Notes: generated from the letters alone by a model not told the origin. Counted from the stretch's first letter, positions 9,162 through 18,577 are shown. The stretch: 64,000 nt of DNA from Bacillus sp. USDA818B3_A (GCF_009928415.1 NZ_JAABNN010000001.1:466086-530085), one strand, 5' to 3'. A program made the numbers and translations.

Positions 9162-10726
9162 TTCTTTTCACTACCTCTATTTACACTTGGCATTTGACCT
9201 TCTGGAATTCTTTGTTTATTTTGTTGGACCATTCCTGGCCTTTCATTCATGCTCCATCTTGGTGCACGGATGAAAATATCTTTAAAGCCCCCTTTACTTA
9301 ATGGAGCAACTGGGCTTAAATAAGGGACTCCAAAAGAGCGCAAATTAATAAGGTGAATAAGAATGGACACTACTCCTATAACAATGCCATAAAACCCCAG
9401 CATACCCGCTAGCACAAGAATGGGGAACCGAAGTAATCTATAAGCAAATCCTAAATTATATCGCGGAATTCCAAAGGAGGCGATTCCAGTTGTGGCAACG
9501 ACAATAACCATTGGGGCTGAAATAATCCCTGCCTGCACTGCTGCTTGACCGATAACTAGGGCCCCGACAATACTAACCGCTGAACCAATGGGTTTGGGCA
9601 GCCGTATCCCCGCTTCACGTAAGCCCTCAAACATAAATTCCATCATTAACGCTTCAATTACGCCTGGGAAAGGGACCCCCTCCCGAGCAGCTGCTACACT
9701 AATTAATAAATTAGTAGGAATCAACTGCTGATGGAACGTAGTTATTGCTACATAGAAGGATGGAAATAATAATGCTATATTTAATAAAGTAAAACGGATC
9801 CAGCGGATAAATGTCATGTACACAGAACGTTCATAATAATCCTCTGCCGCTTGCAATCCCGACCAGAAAGTCATCGGTACAATCAAAACAAAAGGAGTAT
9901 TATCGACCACAATGGCTACTTTCCCTTCTAATAAACTGGCACAAACAACATCCGGCCGCTCCGTATTTTGGATTTGCGGAAACGGAGAGAACGGGACGTC
10001 TTCAATGAAGTCCTCAAGATAACCGGATCCTAATACACTATCAATTTTAATCTGTCCAATTCTTTTCTTTACTTCCTCAACAATCGAGTCCTTCGCTATG
10101 CCCTCAATAAATAAAATTTCCACAGAAGTTTTTGTGTACTCACCTATCGATAACGATTCAATTTTAAGCTTTGGTGATCTTATTCTCCGCCTAATTAAGC
10201 TCGTGTTTACCCTTAATGTTTCAGTAAAGCCATCTCTTGGTCCTCGGATAACTGTTTCAGATAAGGGCTCTTCGATCCCCCTTTTTTCAAGGCTTTGAAG
10301 TTCGGCAATTAAGGCAATACTTTCTCCATCAATTAGAAAGGCTACGTTTCCCATTAATACTTCATCTACCACTTCTGAAACGGTTGTAACTAACTTTACT
10401 TTCGCAACTGGAAGCAGCTGTAATCTAATTAATTCACTAATTGTTTTTATTTGTTCTAACTTTCGGGTAATCCCCTCAAAGATTAGTGGTTTTAAAACAG
10501 ATTCATCTAACGCTTTTGTATCACAAAAGCCATCAATATAAACTAAGAGAATTTTTGAATATTCATCAATAGGAATAGAACGGAATTCAACATCATTGCA
10601 TAAAGCGAATTGATCTCTTAACATTTGTTCATTAGTCGAAACATTAGCGTTTAGAAGGTTTCCCTTGGAAGATGTTGGATTAAACTTATCTAACTTTTCC
10701 TTAATTGACTTTCGAAAAAATCTCAT
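9158..10726 (-). CDS. gerKA: Spore germination receptor A subunit (GerAA/GerKA)
   Basis: 522-residue A subunit. A large soluble N-terminal region (about 1-290) is followed by a C-terminal membrane region of about five helices containing the conserved PFPGVIEALMMEFMFEGLREAG segment type (given here by family, residues about 350-372). A short basic tail follows. It is first in the gerK-type operon. Recent work on GerA-type receptors assigns oligomeric ion-channel formation to this subunit. Expression would be forespore-specific (SigG), but I did not find a promoter I would defend. Confidence 0.9.
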   Translation of the reverse strand: MRFFRKSIKEKLDKFNPTSSKGNLLNANVSTNEQMLRDQFALCNDVEFRSIPIDEYSKILLVYIDGFCDTKALDESVLKPLIFEGITRKLEQIKTISELIRLQLLPVAKVKLVTTVSEVVDEVLMGNVAFLIDGESIALIAELQSLEKRGIEEPLSETVIRGPRDGFTETLRVNTSLIRRRIRSPKLKIESLSIGEYTKTSVEILFIEGIAKDSIVEEVKKRIGQIKIDSVLGSGYLEDFIEDVPFSPFPQIQNTERPDVVCASLLEGKVAIVVDNTPFVLIVPMTFWSGLQAAEDYYERSVYMTFIRWIRFTLLNIALLFPSFYVAITTFHQQLIPTNLLISVAAAREGVPFPGVIEALMMEFMFEGLREAGIRLPKPIGSAVSIVGALVIGQAAVQAGIISAPMVIVVATTGIASFGIPRYNLGFAYRLLRFPILVLAGMLGFYGIVIGVVSILIHLINLRSFGVPYLSPVAPLSKGGFKDIFIRAPRWSMNERPGMVQQNKQRIPEGQMPSVNRGSEKK

Positions 10727-10919
10727 TTTCGATATCCCCCATTTAGAACTATTTTCCTCCTAAAATGGTGAAATATACCGAACATATTTATATTTTGCCT
10801 TTCTTATCACGTTTGAACTTTGTAATAAAACTCCATAATGGATAATGTGCAGAAGCAGCCAGACATAGAAAACTTCGGTTGTTCTCATTAAACTATTTAT
10901 TTTTCAAGAGGTGATTGTA

Positions 10920-11381
10920 GTGACGCTACAGCGTACGTTTATCATGGTAAAACCAGATGGAGTAAAAAGAGGCTTAATTGGAGAAATCATCAGACGCTTT
11001 GAGCAAAAAGGGTTCACTTTATTAAATGCTGAGCTAATGACGGTTGACCGCTCCCAAGCTGAATATCATTATATGGAACATAAAGAGAAGCCTTTTTTCG
11101 GTGAGCTAGTAGATTTTATCACTTCCGGCCCAGTCTTCGCCATGGTTTGGGAAGGAGAAAATATAATAGAAGTTTCTCGTCTCATGATTGGTAAGACAAG
11201 TCCATTGGAAGCCGCTCCGGGTACCATTCGTGGAGATTTGGCATTTACAAAAGAAGAGAATGTCATACATGGGTCTGATTCCCTATTAAGTGCAGAACGT
11301 GAAATTGAAAATTTCTTTGGGCTTTTGAAAAAACGAATCTCTAAAGATGATTTTCCTTTCGAAGATCGGAAAACCGTGTAA
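10920..11381 (+). CDS. ndk: Nucleoside diphosphate kinase
   Basis: Transfers gamma-phosphate from ATP to NDPs through a phosphohistidine. The family start [13 protein letters not shown], the PGTIRGD loop and the active-site NVIHGSDS are all present. I chose GTG 10920 because AGAGGTGAT lies about 6 nt upstream; an in-frame GTG at 10911 overlaps that ribosome binding site. At 153 residues it is the usual size, with a slightly longer, charged C-terminus. It is unusual in standing alone beside gerKA rather than in a menaquinone/aromatic biosynthesis cluster. Confidence 0.92.
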   Translation: MTLQRTFIMVKPDGVKRGLIGEIIRRFEQKGFTLLNAELMTVDRSQAEYHYMEHKEKPFFGELVDFITSGPVFAMVWEGENIIEVSRLMIGKTSPLEAAPGTIRGDLAFTKEENVIHGSDSLLSAEREIENFFGLLKKRISKDDFPFEDRKTV

Positions 11382-11388
11382 ACAATTG

Positions 11389-11421
11389 AAGGACACCTCC
11401 ATCCACGGAGGTGTCCTTTTT
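11389..11421. terminator. Intrinsic terminator, ndk/esterase convergent
   Basis: AAGGACACCTCC and GGAGGTGTCCTT form a 12-bp stem around ATCCAC, followed by T5 on the plus strand. It sits directly against the convergent esterase stop codon. Confidence 0.9.
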
Positions 11422-11423
11422 GA

Positions 11424-12368
11424 TTATTTAGCGGCTACACTGCCTTGAAAAGCTTGCAACAATGCATTCGCTGCCTGCTCAATTGCTTTTTTTCCTTGCT
11501 CAAGCGCTCCCGGCATCCAGAAGTAGCCGTGAATCATGCCGTCATAACGTGCAGCTTCCACTTGAACCCCAGCCTCTTTTAGCCTCTGGGCATAGGCTTC
11601 ACCTTCATCACGGAGCGGGTCAAACTCCCCTGTTAGAACTAATGCGGGTGGCAATCCACTAAGATCCTTTGCCTGCAGCGGGGAAGCATATGAATTCTTT
11701 CCGTCCTCTTCAGTTCGTAAATAATGATTCCAGAACCAGATCATACTGTCTTTGGTTAATAAATAACCATCAGCATTTTCGGTATAAGATTCGGTTGCAT
11801 ATGAATGGTTGGTAACCGGATAAATCAGCATTTGGTAAGCTAACGAGATTTCTTTTTTCTCCCTTGCCATAAGCGCTACAACTGCCGCAAGATTTCCACC
11901 TGCACTGTCACCCCCAACGGCAATTTGTTGTGGATTAACCTTGATAGAGGCCGCATTCTCCACGACCCATTTGGCTGCTGCATAGGAATCATCAGCCGCT
12001 GCAGGGAATTTATGTTCTGGAGCCAGCCTGTAGTCTACTGACACTACCACACAGTTTGCTCGATTAGCAAGCATTCGGCATGGAACCTCTACTGTTTCCA
12101 GATTGCCAATGACCCAGCCGCCGCCATGGTAATAAACCAATGCAGGGAAAGGACCTTCTCCTTTAGGTGTATAAATACGGACCGGAATTTCTCCTTCAGG
12201 GCCAGGTATCTTTCTGTCCTCCACCTTCCCTACCTCTTCAGGCTCTCCAGCCAAAGCACTAAAATCTGTCGTCAGCCTTGCCTCTTCAGGTGTTAATGTA
12301 TGCATCGCCGGCGCTCCAAGCGCTTCCATTTGTTCCAATAAGAACTTTGCTTGCGGATCTAGTGCCAT
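11424..12368 (-). CDS. Alpha/beta-hydrolase esterase, HSL (family IV) type
   Basis: 314-residue carboxylesterase. The oxyanion-hole HGGG is at 81-84. The nucleophile Ser155 lies in GDSAGG, and Asp249 (GEFDPL) and His279 (DGMIHG) complete the triad. There is no signal peptide, so it is cytosolic. It follows the Baeyer-Villiger monooxygenase gene by 49 bp on the same strand. The obvious inference is that it hydrolyses the ester or lactone that the monooxygenase makes, yielding an alcohol and an acid. Confidence 0.88.
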   Translation of the reverse strand: MALDPQAKFLLEQMEALGAPAMHTLTPEEARLTTDFSALAGEPEEVGKVEDRKIPGPEGEIPVRIYTPKGEGPFPALVYYHGGGWVIGNLETVEVPCRMLANRANCVVVSVDYRLAPEHKFPAAADDSYAAAKWVVENAASIKVNPQQIAVGGDSAGGNLAAVVALMAREKKEISLAYQMLIYPVTNHSYATESYTENADGYLLTKDSMIWFWNHYLRTEEDGKNSYASPLQAKDLSGLPPALVLTGEFDPLRDEGEAYAQRLKEAGVQVEAARYDGMIHGYFWMPGALEQGKKAIEQAANALLQAFQGSVAAK

Positions 12369-12417
12369 CAGTATATTTCCCCCTTAGGATTATTTAATAT
12401 TTGATTTTACACGTTGA

Positions 12418-14064
12418 TTAGTTCACGATCGTTTCTTCAGCAGCTTTTAATGTGAAACCTTCGTAGCCTTTTTCAGCCACTTCATCACAAATTTGCCGGT
12501 ATGGCCCAACTCCGCCTAGATAGATCTGGAATCCCCGTGCCTTTCCTTCAATATTTGCCCCCATATACCATGAGTCGGTCTTCACATAAAGAGTTGGTTC
12601 GGCAACCTCTCTACAATGCTTTGTCCAAGCATTTTCAGCTTCCACATCCACCTCAATGACTCCCTTATTGTTGTCCCGCAGATAGTTGATACAATCGGAA
12701 ACCCATTCAACATGCTGTTCAATGGAAACCATCATATTACTTAATACGGATGGACTTTCAGGACCCGTAAGCATGAACATATTAGGGAAACCTGAGGTCC
12801 CAATTCCGAGGTATGTCCTAGTTTGAGATCCTCCTGCCCATTTTTCCTTTAGAGATACCCCGTCCCGTCCTCGGATATCCATTTTAAACAATGGACCTGT
12901 CATGGCATCAAAGCCAGTGGCAAAGACAATCATATCTAGCTCATATTCAGCATCTGAAGTCCGTACACCAGCAGATGTAATTCCCTCAATTGGAGCCTTT
13001 TTGACATCCACAAGTTTGACATTTTCCCGGTTATACGTTTCGAAGTAGTCCGTATCGATGATCGGACGTTTCGTGCCGTAGTAAAAGCTTGGCTGCAGTT
13101 TCTCAGCTACTTCTTGGTCCTTTACCACTTCACGTATTTTAGAACGAATAAAACTCGCAACGGTCTCGTTTGCCTCAGGTGTAATGCTTAAATCATTATA
13201 AGAATAAGAAATGGTAAGAAGTCCACCTTTTTCCCAGGCTGCTTCAAAGGTCCGCCGCCGTTCTTCTGAAGTATCGTCAAAAGTCGAACGGTCCCTTGGC
13301 ACCATTGGAATACCTGTAAGGGATGAGCGCATTTGCTTCCGGATTTCACTGTAATTTTCTCTCACTTGTTTGATAAACTCTGGGTCATTTGGTTGATTTC
13401 TAGCTGGTGTACTGTACTGAGGAGTGCGCTGAAAAACAGTAAGGTGTTTGGCCTCTTTAGCAATAACTGGGATGGATTGGATTCCGCTCGATCCTGTTCC
13501 GATAACCCCAACCCGTTTGCCTTCGAATTCCACTTTTTCATGAGGCCAGCGTCCGGTATGATACCATTCACCCTTAAAGTTCTCGAGCCCTTTAAATTTC
13601 GGTACATTTGAAGCCGATAAGCAGCCTACTGCCGTTATAAAGTAACGAGCCGACACCGCCTGACCATTATTTAAGTGGATTTCCCACCTATTCTTTTCTT
13701 CATCAAAGTGAGCAGATTCTACACGCGTGTTGAATTGGATATCCCGGCGCAAATCCAACTTATCAGCAACAAAATTAATATAACTTAAGATTTCCGGCTG
13801 CTCAGCATATTTAGAGGACCAAGTCCATTCCTTGAGGAGTTCATCAGAGAAAGTATAATTGTAATAAATGCTCTCAACATCGCAGCGGGCCCCTGGATAG
13901 CGATTCCAATACCATGTACCACCGACATTGTCACCTGTTTCAAATACACAGGTTGAGAAACCAGCCTCCCTCAGGCGATAAAGCATATACAATCCCGAAA
14001 ATCCAGCCCCGACAATCACTGCATCCAGTTCTTTGAAAGAATTTGATTTTTGAGTTAATGACAT
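12418..14064 (-). CDS. Baeyer-Villiger flavin monooxygenase
   Basis: 548-residue FAD/NADPH enzyme. The FAD Rossmann motif is at 19-24 (GAGFSG). The Baeyer-Villiger fingerprint FxGxxxHxxxWP is intact at 163-174, and the NADPH motif GTGSSG is at 189-194. It inserts oxygen next to a ketone to give an ester or lactone; the ketone is unknown. AGGAGGT lies ahead of the ATG. It is cotranscribed with an esterase and divergent from a LuxR-type regulator, consistent with an inducible ketone catabolic pair. Confidence 0.88.
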   Translation of the reverse strand: MSLTQKSNSFKELDAVIVGAGFSGLYMLYRLREAGFSTCVFETGDNVGGTWYWNRYPGARCDVESIYYNYTFSDELLKEWTWSSKYAEQPEILSYINFVADKLDLRRDIQFNTRVESAHFDEEKNRWEIHLNNGQAVSARYFITAVGCLSASNVPKFKGLENFKGEWYHTGRWPHEKVEFEGKRVGVIGTGSSGIQSIPVIAKEAKHLTVFQRTPQYSTPARNQPNDPEFIKQVRENYSEIRKQMRSSLTGIPMVPRDRSTFDDTSEERRRTFEAAWEKGGLLTISYSYNDLSITPEANETVASFIRSKIREVVKDQEVAEKLQPSFYYGTKRPIIDTDYFETYNRENVKLVDVKKAPIEGITSAGVRTSDAEYELDMIVFATGFDAMTGPLFKMDIRGRDGVSLKEKWAGGSQTRTYLGIGTSGFPNMFMLTGPESPSVLSNMMVSIEQHVEWVSDCINYLRDNNKGVIEVDVEAENAWTKHCREVAEPTLYVKTDSWYMGANIEGKARGFQIYLGGVGPYRQICDEVAEKGYEGFTLKAAEETIVN

Positions 14065-14340
14065 TCTCTCTACCTCCTCTTTTTCTTATCCTTTAATGAT
14101 TACATTCGGCATAGGTATTTTAGCACATGTTAACTCATTCGTTACGAGTTAAAATAATCGTTAGTTGTAAACGGTTTCATTTTTAAAAAATACAATTAAT
14201 ATAAATCACTCCCATTTCTATTAATCTTAATTTTCTGCTAGAAATACTCTAGGAAAGTATATCTAAAGCTTACTATCTTTAGTATAATTTGAATATTCCT
14301 AATTTTCTATGTATTTAATCCCCAAAAAGAAGGTGATAAT

Positions 14341-15036
14341 GTGACATTGAATTATACCATTTTAAGTAGTATTCAGGACTTAGAAGAAACTCAATCACAT
14401 GAAGATAAACTTTATAAAATACTAGAAATCTATATGAACCTTTTTCCGGTTAAAAACTCCTTCTTGTTCAGATACTCCCATTTTGGCTTTATTGGCGAAG
14501 GGATCATCTCAATCAACCCGAATGGTTTAGTCCACATCCGGGATATCCGTGATGACATTCGATCATTGCCAATCATTTATTCAGCACTCTATGAAAGAAA
14601 AGCAAAGTATTGTAGTGGCATCGAATACCTGCGGCAAGTAAACAGCAAGTACATAACCTCATCAAATGTAAACTCCTTCTTAGTGGTCCCCATCTGTTTT
14701 GGCTCTGTATCTATCGGATACATCTGCACCAATGAATTTAAAAATGACGCCATTATAAACGAACACACCCTTACATCATTTACGCAATTTGGCCGACAGG
14801 TCGGCAGAATCATGGAAAAAACTAACGGACCCGAAAATACACAATTACTCAGCAGACGAGAGCTTGAAGTTATGAAAAGGATCTCTTGGGGAGAGAGCAC
14901 GAAGGAAATGGCTGATACCATGGATCTCAGTGAAGTGACCATCAATCAGTATGTAAAATCAGCCATTAAGAAATTAGGTGTACAAAATCGGGTACAGGCG
15001 GTTGCGGAGTTATTTCGAAAGGGAATTCTTTCTTAA
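14341..15036 (+). CDS. LuxR-family regulator with N-terminal GAF-like domain
   Basis: 231 residues. The N-terminal 160 residues look like a GAF/autoinducer-type sensor fold. The C-terminus (about 168-230) is a LuxR HTH, with SRRELEVMKRI followed by the EVTINQYVKSAIKKLG recognition helix. The start is GTG, supported by AGAAGGTGAT 5 nt upstream. It is divergent from the monooxygenase-esterase pair across a 276-bp AT-rich gap, so it is the likely local activator. It lacks a receiver domain, so it is not a classical two-component response regulator. Confidence 0.82.
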   Translation: MTLNYTILSSIQDLEETQSHEDKLYKILEIYMNLFPVKNSFLFRYSHFGFIGEGIISINPNGLVHIRDIRDDIRSLPIIYSALYERKAKYCSGIEYLRQVNSKYITSSNVNSFLVVPICFGSVSIGYICTNEFKNDAIINEHTLTSFTQFGRQVGRIMEKTNGPENTQLLSRRELEVMKRISWGESTKEMADTMDLSEVTINQYVKSAIKKLGVQNRVQAVAELFRKGILS

Positions 15037-15099
15037 TTTACCTATTCATGCACATGTGAACTTAAGAGCAGTGGTACACCTTGAGATAGAAAAGTTTGG

Positions 15100-15145
15100 G
15101 TGACAGGAACCATTCGAATGGATCTTTATTCGACTTTCCTGTCAC
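15100..15145. repeat. Inverted repeat between luxR-type gene and nucleotidase
   Basis: GTGACAGGAA and TTCCTGTCAC are exact 10-bp inverted repeats around a 26-nt loop that contains the palindrome CATTCGAATG. It may terminate either neighbour, but T-runs are poor. It also resembles the dispersed palindromes common between Bacillaceae genes. Confidence 0.55.
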
Positions 15146-15162
15146 CATTGATGACCTTACAA

Positions 15163-16740
15163 TTATTTCATGGGATACTTTTGCTGGATATAGTGCAAAA
15201 AAGCAGTCACAACTTGTGGGCCGTTTTCTACCATTCTACCTTGCTCAAATGCAGAGAAATTATCACCGCCCGAAGCTAAATAATTACTAACAGCTACTTC
15301 ATATTCCCTTTCAGGTTGAAGGTTTTGACCCTTACTGTCCTTTAGCGTGACGATTCGGCTCCCAATGGGCGCATTAGGATCCCACCTATAAGTTAAACCA
15401 ACAGTTTGTAACATATTATTCTCCTGATCTTTGCTCCATTGCTGCTCTAAAGCAAGTTTAATTTGGTTACCAGTTAAGATTAATTTACTGACACTATGGC
15501 CAAATGGCATTTGTGTATAAAGTTCTTCTAAAGTAATATTTCCTCGCTTTAAACCTCCACGCATTTCTCCTTGATGGACAAAGGCAATTTCTGTCCCCAT
15601 GGCTTTCCGTTCAGACTCTGCAATCATTTTCGCAAAAGGAGATTCACCGTTCGCATCTTGCTTTCGGCTGATTTCTTCAGGTATGACACCGATAATTTGA
15701 TTAAATTGGTTACCCATTTTTTCCTTAAGATTCTTTAAAAAGGTAACGGTTTCTTGGTCTGGTTCAATATGATCATGAGAAGTTACCACAATCTTTGCTT
15801 CTTTCTCAATAATATCTTGGGTATTGCGGTCAATTTGAATGTTTACTTGAGAAAAGGCTTCCCCATACGAATATGCTTGAACAATCAGTTTATCGTTTAC
15901 AATGGTTTTGGCATAATGATGGCTGTGACCAGCAAAAATGACATCGACTTCGTCATCAATTTTTGGGACCATTTCCACTAAAGCTTCTTCCGGATTTGTT
16001 CCAGACTGATCCGATTTTGCTGAAACATGCGCCAGTACAACAATTGCTTTAATCCCTTTTTCCTTTAACTGATTTACTGTCCGATTGATTGCTGAAACTT
16101 CATCCGTTATTTCTACTTCTTTTCGATTTTCACGGGATACATACAGGTTGGTTTCAGTTGTAACCACACCAATAAAGCCGATTTTGATACCGTCGATTTT
16201 CTTAATGATATATGGTGGTAATAAGGGAGTTCCCGTTTCTTTATCGATGATATTAGCAGAAATGTATGAGGGATTGGCACCTTTAAAGTAACCTGTTTTT
16301 TCATGATATCCTCCGTTAATGAGACGTTTCATCTCTTGAACTCCTTCGTCCAATTCATGATTTCCAGGTGTACCGACATCAATATGCAGAAGGTTTAAAA
16401 AATCAATTGTAGGTTCGTCTTGAAATTGGGAAGAAATAGGAGGACTTCCTCCAACCATATCGCCAGCATGAACAAGCAGGGTATTCGGGTTCTCATTTTT
16501 ATATTTTTTTAAATAGGCTGCCAAGTATTCAGCCCCTCCCGCTATAGCCCCTGAAACCTTTCGATATTTGTTTAGCTGACCATGAAAATCATTAATACCT
16601 AACAATTGTACTTGAACGTAGTGGTTGGATGTGGAATGTGTCGTTGTGGATTGTTTGTGTGAAGATACGGAGAAAATATTGCTTCCCAACAAAATAAGGC
16701 CTATGATGAGCAAAGAAGACATGACCTGAAATTTTAACAA
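15163..16740 (-). CDS. Exported bifunctional metallophosphatase / 5'-nucleotidase
   Basis: 525-residue secreted enzyme of the UshA/YfkN type. After an N-terminal hydrophobic signal or anchor (about 4-25), the calcineurin-like metallophosphatase motifs appear in order: GINDFHGQ, HAGDMVGG, GNHELDEG and AGHSHHY. The C-terminal 5'-nucleotidase domain (about 345-505) ends with SGGDNFSAF. The start is TTG at 16740 with AAGGAGGG 8 nt upstream. It would release nucleosides from extracellular nucleotides. The upstream transporter has a PyrR-like leader, which hints at nucleotide salvage, although a terminator separates the two genes. Confidence 0.88.
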   Translation of the reverse strand: MLKFQVMSSLLIIGLILLGSNIFSVSSHKQSTTTHSTSNHYVQVQLLGINDFHGQLNKYRKVSGAIAGGAEYLAAYLKKYKNENPNTLLVHAGDMVGGSPPISSQFQDEPTIDFLNLLHIDVGTPGNHELDEGVQEMKRLINGGYHEKTGYFKGANPSYISANIIDKETGTPLLPPYIIKKIDGIKIGFIGVVTTETNLYVSRENRKEVEITDEVSAINRTVNQLKEKGIKAIVVLAHVSAKSDQSGTNPEEALVEMVPKIDDEVDVIFAGHSHHYAKTIVNDKLIVQAYSYGEAFSQVNIQIDRNTQDIIEKEAKIVVTSHDHIEPDQETVTFLKNLKEKMGNQFNQIIGVIPEEISRKQDANGESPFAKMIAESERKAMGTEIAFVHQGEMRGGLKRGNITLEELYTQMPFGHSVSKLILTGNQIKLALEQQWSKDQENNMLQTVGLTYRWDPNAPIGSRIVTLKDSKGQNLQPEREYEVAVSNYLASGGDNFSAFEQGRMVENGPQVVTAFLHYIQQKYPMK

Positions 16741-16885
16741 CTTCCGATCCCTCCTTCATGATGTACCTTAAGAATAACTCTAGAATTTTATTTCTGTCTA
16801 AACTGCACGTAAAGTTTTTGTTACATTTATTGTTAGGGTTTAAATGAGTTTCAATAAACACAGTTACCCTTATCGCGCATAAATA

Positions 16886-16916
16886 AAATGACTCCGGCAC
16901 AATGCCGGAGTCATTT
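16886..16916 (-). terminator. Intrinsic terminator after MFS transporter
   Basis: AAATGACTCCGGCA and TGCCGGAGTCATTT form a 14-bp perfect stem with a 3-nt loop. On the minus strand it is followed by TTATTTATG. It separates the transporter from the nucleotidase. Confidence 0.9.
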
Positions 16917-16994
16917 ACTAACTGCTGATCGATAAATTATTAGAATGTCTACTTTTTAAGATACAGTTGAATCTTTTCAAATTTTTTAATAGGA

Positions 16995-18209
16995 TTAAAC
17001 TTTTGATAGTATCTTGAATTTTCCTTGATTACCTTCACCTTTTTTCAAACTGATCATCGCTAGAAAGGAAATACAGTAAAGTACTGCTAGATACCCCATA
17101 GCGACAGTAACATTTGTATGCTGCAGGATATAGCCTACAAAAATAGGAGACAATCCGCCCAATGCTCTACCAAAGTTGAAAATGGTATTGGTTGCTGTGC
17201 TGCGGATCTCTACTGGATAATAATTACTGATTAATGCGCCGTACCCGGCAAACATACCATTAGAAAAGAATCCAACCACCGCACCGCCTAGTAAAACCGC
17301 GGTACTTCCTGAAGCATAGGCATATAAAAAGACTGCCACAGCTGATGCGGCTAAGAAAATCCCATAGGAGAGTTTCATTCCAAAACGATCGATAAATTGG
17401 CCAAATGTTAACATCCCTGCAATCATTCCCACTGCCGTACTAATCGTCCAAAGTGCCGAGTTTGAAACAGATAATCCTTGGGTTTGTTGCAGCATGGATG
17501 GAAGCCAAATCATTAAACCATTATAACCAGCTATTTGCACTGTAGCCATGATCGCCAAAGCTATTGTTGTAAATGATGTTCTTGGAGTAGCAAATAATTG
17601 TTGTAGTTTCCCTTGATTTGGTACGAGTTGTTTTCCTTTTTGAGACTTGACCCATACAGGTGATTCACCTAAATTCTTACGAACGATAAAGGCAAAGATA
17701 ACGGGAGCCAATCCTATGAAGAACAAACCTCTCCATCCCCAAGTCGGTAGAATCATCGCACTAAGAAGGGCTGCGAGAATGACTCCATATTGCGCACCGA
17801 TACTGACATACGATGAAGCTCGACCTTGTTTATTTTTTGGCCATGCTTCAGCTACAAGTGCCATACCAATTCCGTATTCTCCCCCTGCACCTAACCCTGC
17901 GATAAACCGAAATACATAAACTTGCTCAATATTTGTAGCTAATCCCGTTAATGCTGTTCCAATCGCGAATAATAGAATCGTATAGGTGAATATTTTAACT
18001 CTCCCATATTTATCTGCTAAGATACCAAAAATGGTTCCCCCTACAAGCATTCCTATGTTTGTAATAGAAGAAATGAGACCCCCAGAAACCATGTCAATAT
18101 GAAACTGTGCAATAATCATAGACATAGCGAAGGATATAAACATGATATCCATACCCTCTAATGTTAAACCTGCGACTGATGCTACTACTGTTTTTTTACG
18201 ATAATCCAT
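16995..18209 (-). CDS. MFS transporter under a PyrR-type leader; candidate pyrimidine-precursor importer
   Basis: 404-residue twelve-helix MFS protein related to the aromatic acid:proton symporter and sugar-porter types, with the loop 2-3 motif GILADKYGRVK. I chose ATG 18209 because AAAGGAGAA lies 8 nt ahead; an upstream in-frame start adds 18 unconserved residues. The leader at 18261-18366 carries a PyrR-style anti-antiterminator and a terminator. Transport of orotate, uracil or a related carboxylated pyrimidine is therefore more likely than transport of a benzoate. The regulatory identification is seen in sequence; the substrate is inference. Confidence 0.8.
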   Translation of the reverse strand: MDYRKKTVVASVAGLTLEGMDIMFISFAMSMIIAQFHIDMVSGGLISSITNIGMLVGGTIFGILADKYGRVKIFTYTILLFAIGTALTGLATNIEQVYVFRFIAGLGAGGEYGIGMALVAEAWPKNKQGRASSYVSIGAQYGVILAALLSAMILPTWGWRGLFFIGLAPVIFAFIVRKNLGESPVWVKSQKGKQLVPNQGKLQQLFATPRTSFTTIALAIMATVQIAGYNGLMIWLPSMLQQTQGLSVSNSALWTISTAVGMIAGMLTFGQFIDRFGMKLSYGIFLAASAVAVFLYAYASGSTAVLLGGAVVGFFSNGMFAGYGALISNYYPVEIRSTATNTIFNFGRALGGLSPIFVGYILQHTNVTVAMGYLAVLYCISFLAMISLKKGEGNQGKFKILSKV

Positions 18210-18260
18210 TTTTGTCGTTCTCCTTTCAAGCCTCACAGGACTTAGATTAAAAGATGTCGG

Positions 18261-18366
18261 CAAAATAAAACCCTTTTATCCACAGGACAAAAGGGTAATT
18301 TATACATAGAAATGATATGTATAGTTTTACTTTTGCCTTTTTGGCCTCTCTGGACCAAATTAAAGG
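18261..18366 (-). promoter_or_regulatory. PyrR-type transcription attenuator leader
   Basis: On the minus strand the anti-antiterminator region (18366-18336) reads CCUUUAAUUU, GGUCCAGAGAGGCC, then AAAAAGG. It therefore has a lower CCUU/AAGG stem, an internal bulge, an upper UGGUCC/GGCCA stem and the loop core CCAGAGAGG. This fits the published PyrR site ARUCCNGNGAGGYU, with the outer A-U pair replaced by G-C. A terminator follows (18296-18270): ACCCUUUUGUCC pairs with GGAUAAAAGGGU around UGU, then UUUUAUUUU. The MFS start codon is about 50 nt downstream. Confidence 0.8.
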
Positions 18367-18381
18367 AATTAATTTCAACTA

Positions 18382-18410
18382 ATATTAACATGATATGATG
18401 TTTTCGACAA
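18382..18410 (-). promoter_or_regulatory. SigA-type promoter of the MFS gene
   Basis: On the minus strand TTGTCG (18410-18405) is followed after exactly 17 bp by TAATAT (18387-18382). The transcript would start about 10 nt before the PyrR-like leader. Confidence 0.6.
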
Positions 18411-18539
18411 TATATTTTACTATTTTAATAAAACTTAATTTAGAGATTATTTTGAAAACCTATTCATTTACTGTGTTGGTCTTGCGTTTTAATAGAATAT
18501 TAATCCTATTTGTCTCCCAAAATTTTCTAAGGATTTTTA

Positions 18540-18577
18540 ATAATATAAAAACCACAGTGTTACGAGACACTGTGGTT
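18540..18577 (-). terminator. Intrinsic terminator after ndh
   Basis: AACCACAGTGT and ACACTGTGGTT form an 11-bp stem with a 6-nt loop. On the minus strand TTTTTATATT follows. It lies about 100 bp beyond the ndh stop. Confidence 0.85.

Noticed and set aside
15096-15290. Short plus-strand frame over the nucleotidase 3' end
   Set aside because: It overlaps the inverted repeat and the conserved nucleotidase C-terminus antisense; no start signal.
18261-18410. T-box or purine riboswitch in the MFS leader
   Set aside because: No T-box sequence or purine three-way-junction pattern; the CCAGAGAGG loop and terminator arrangement fit PyrR control.
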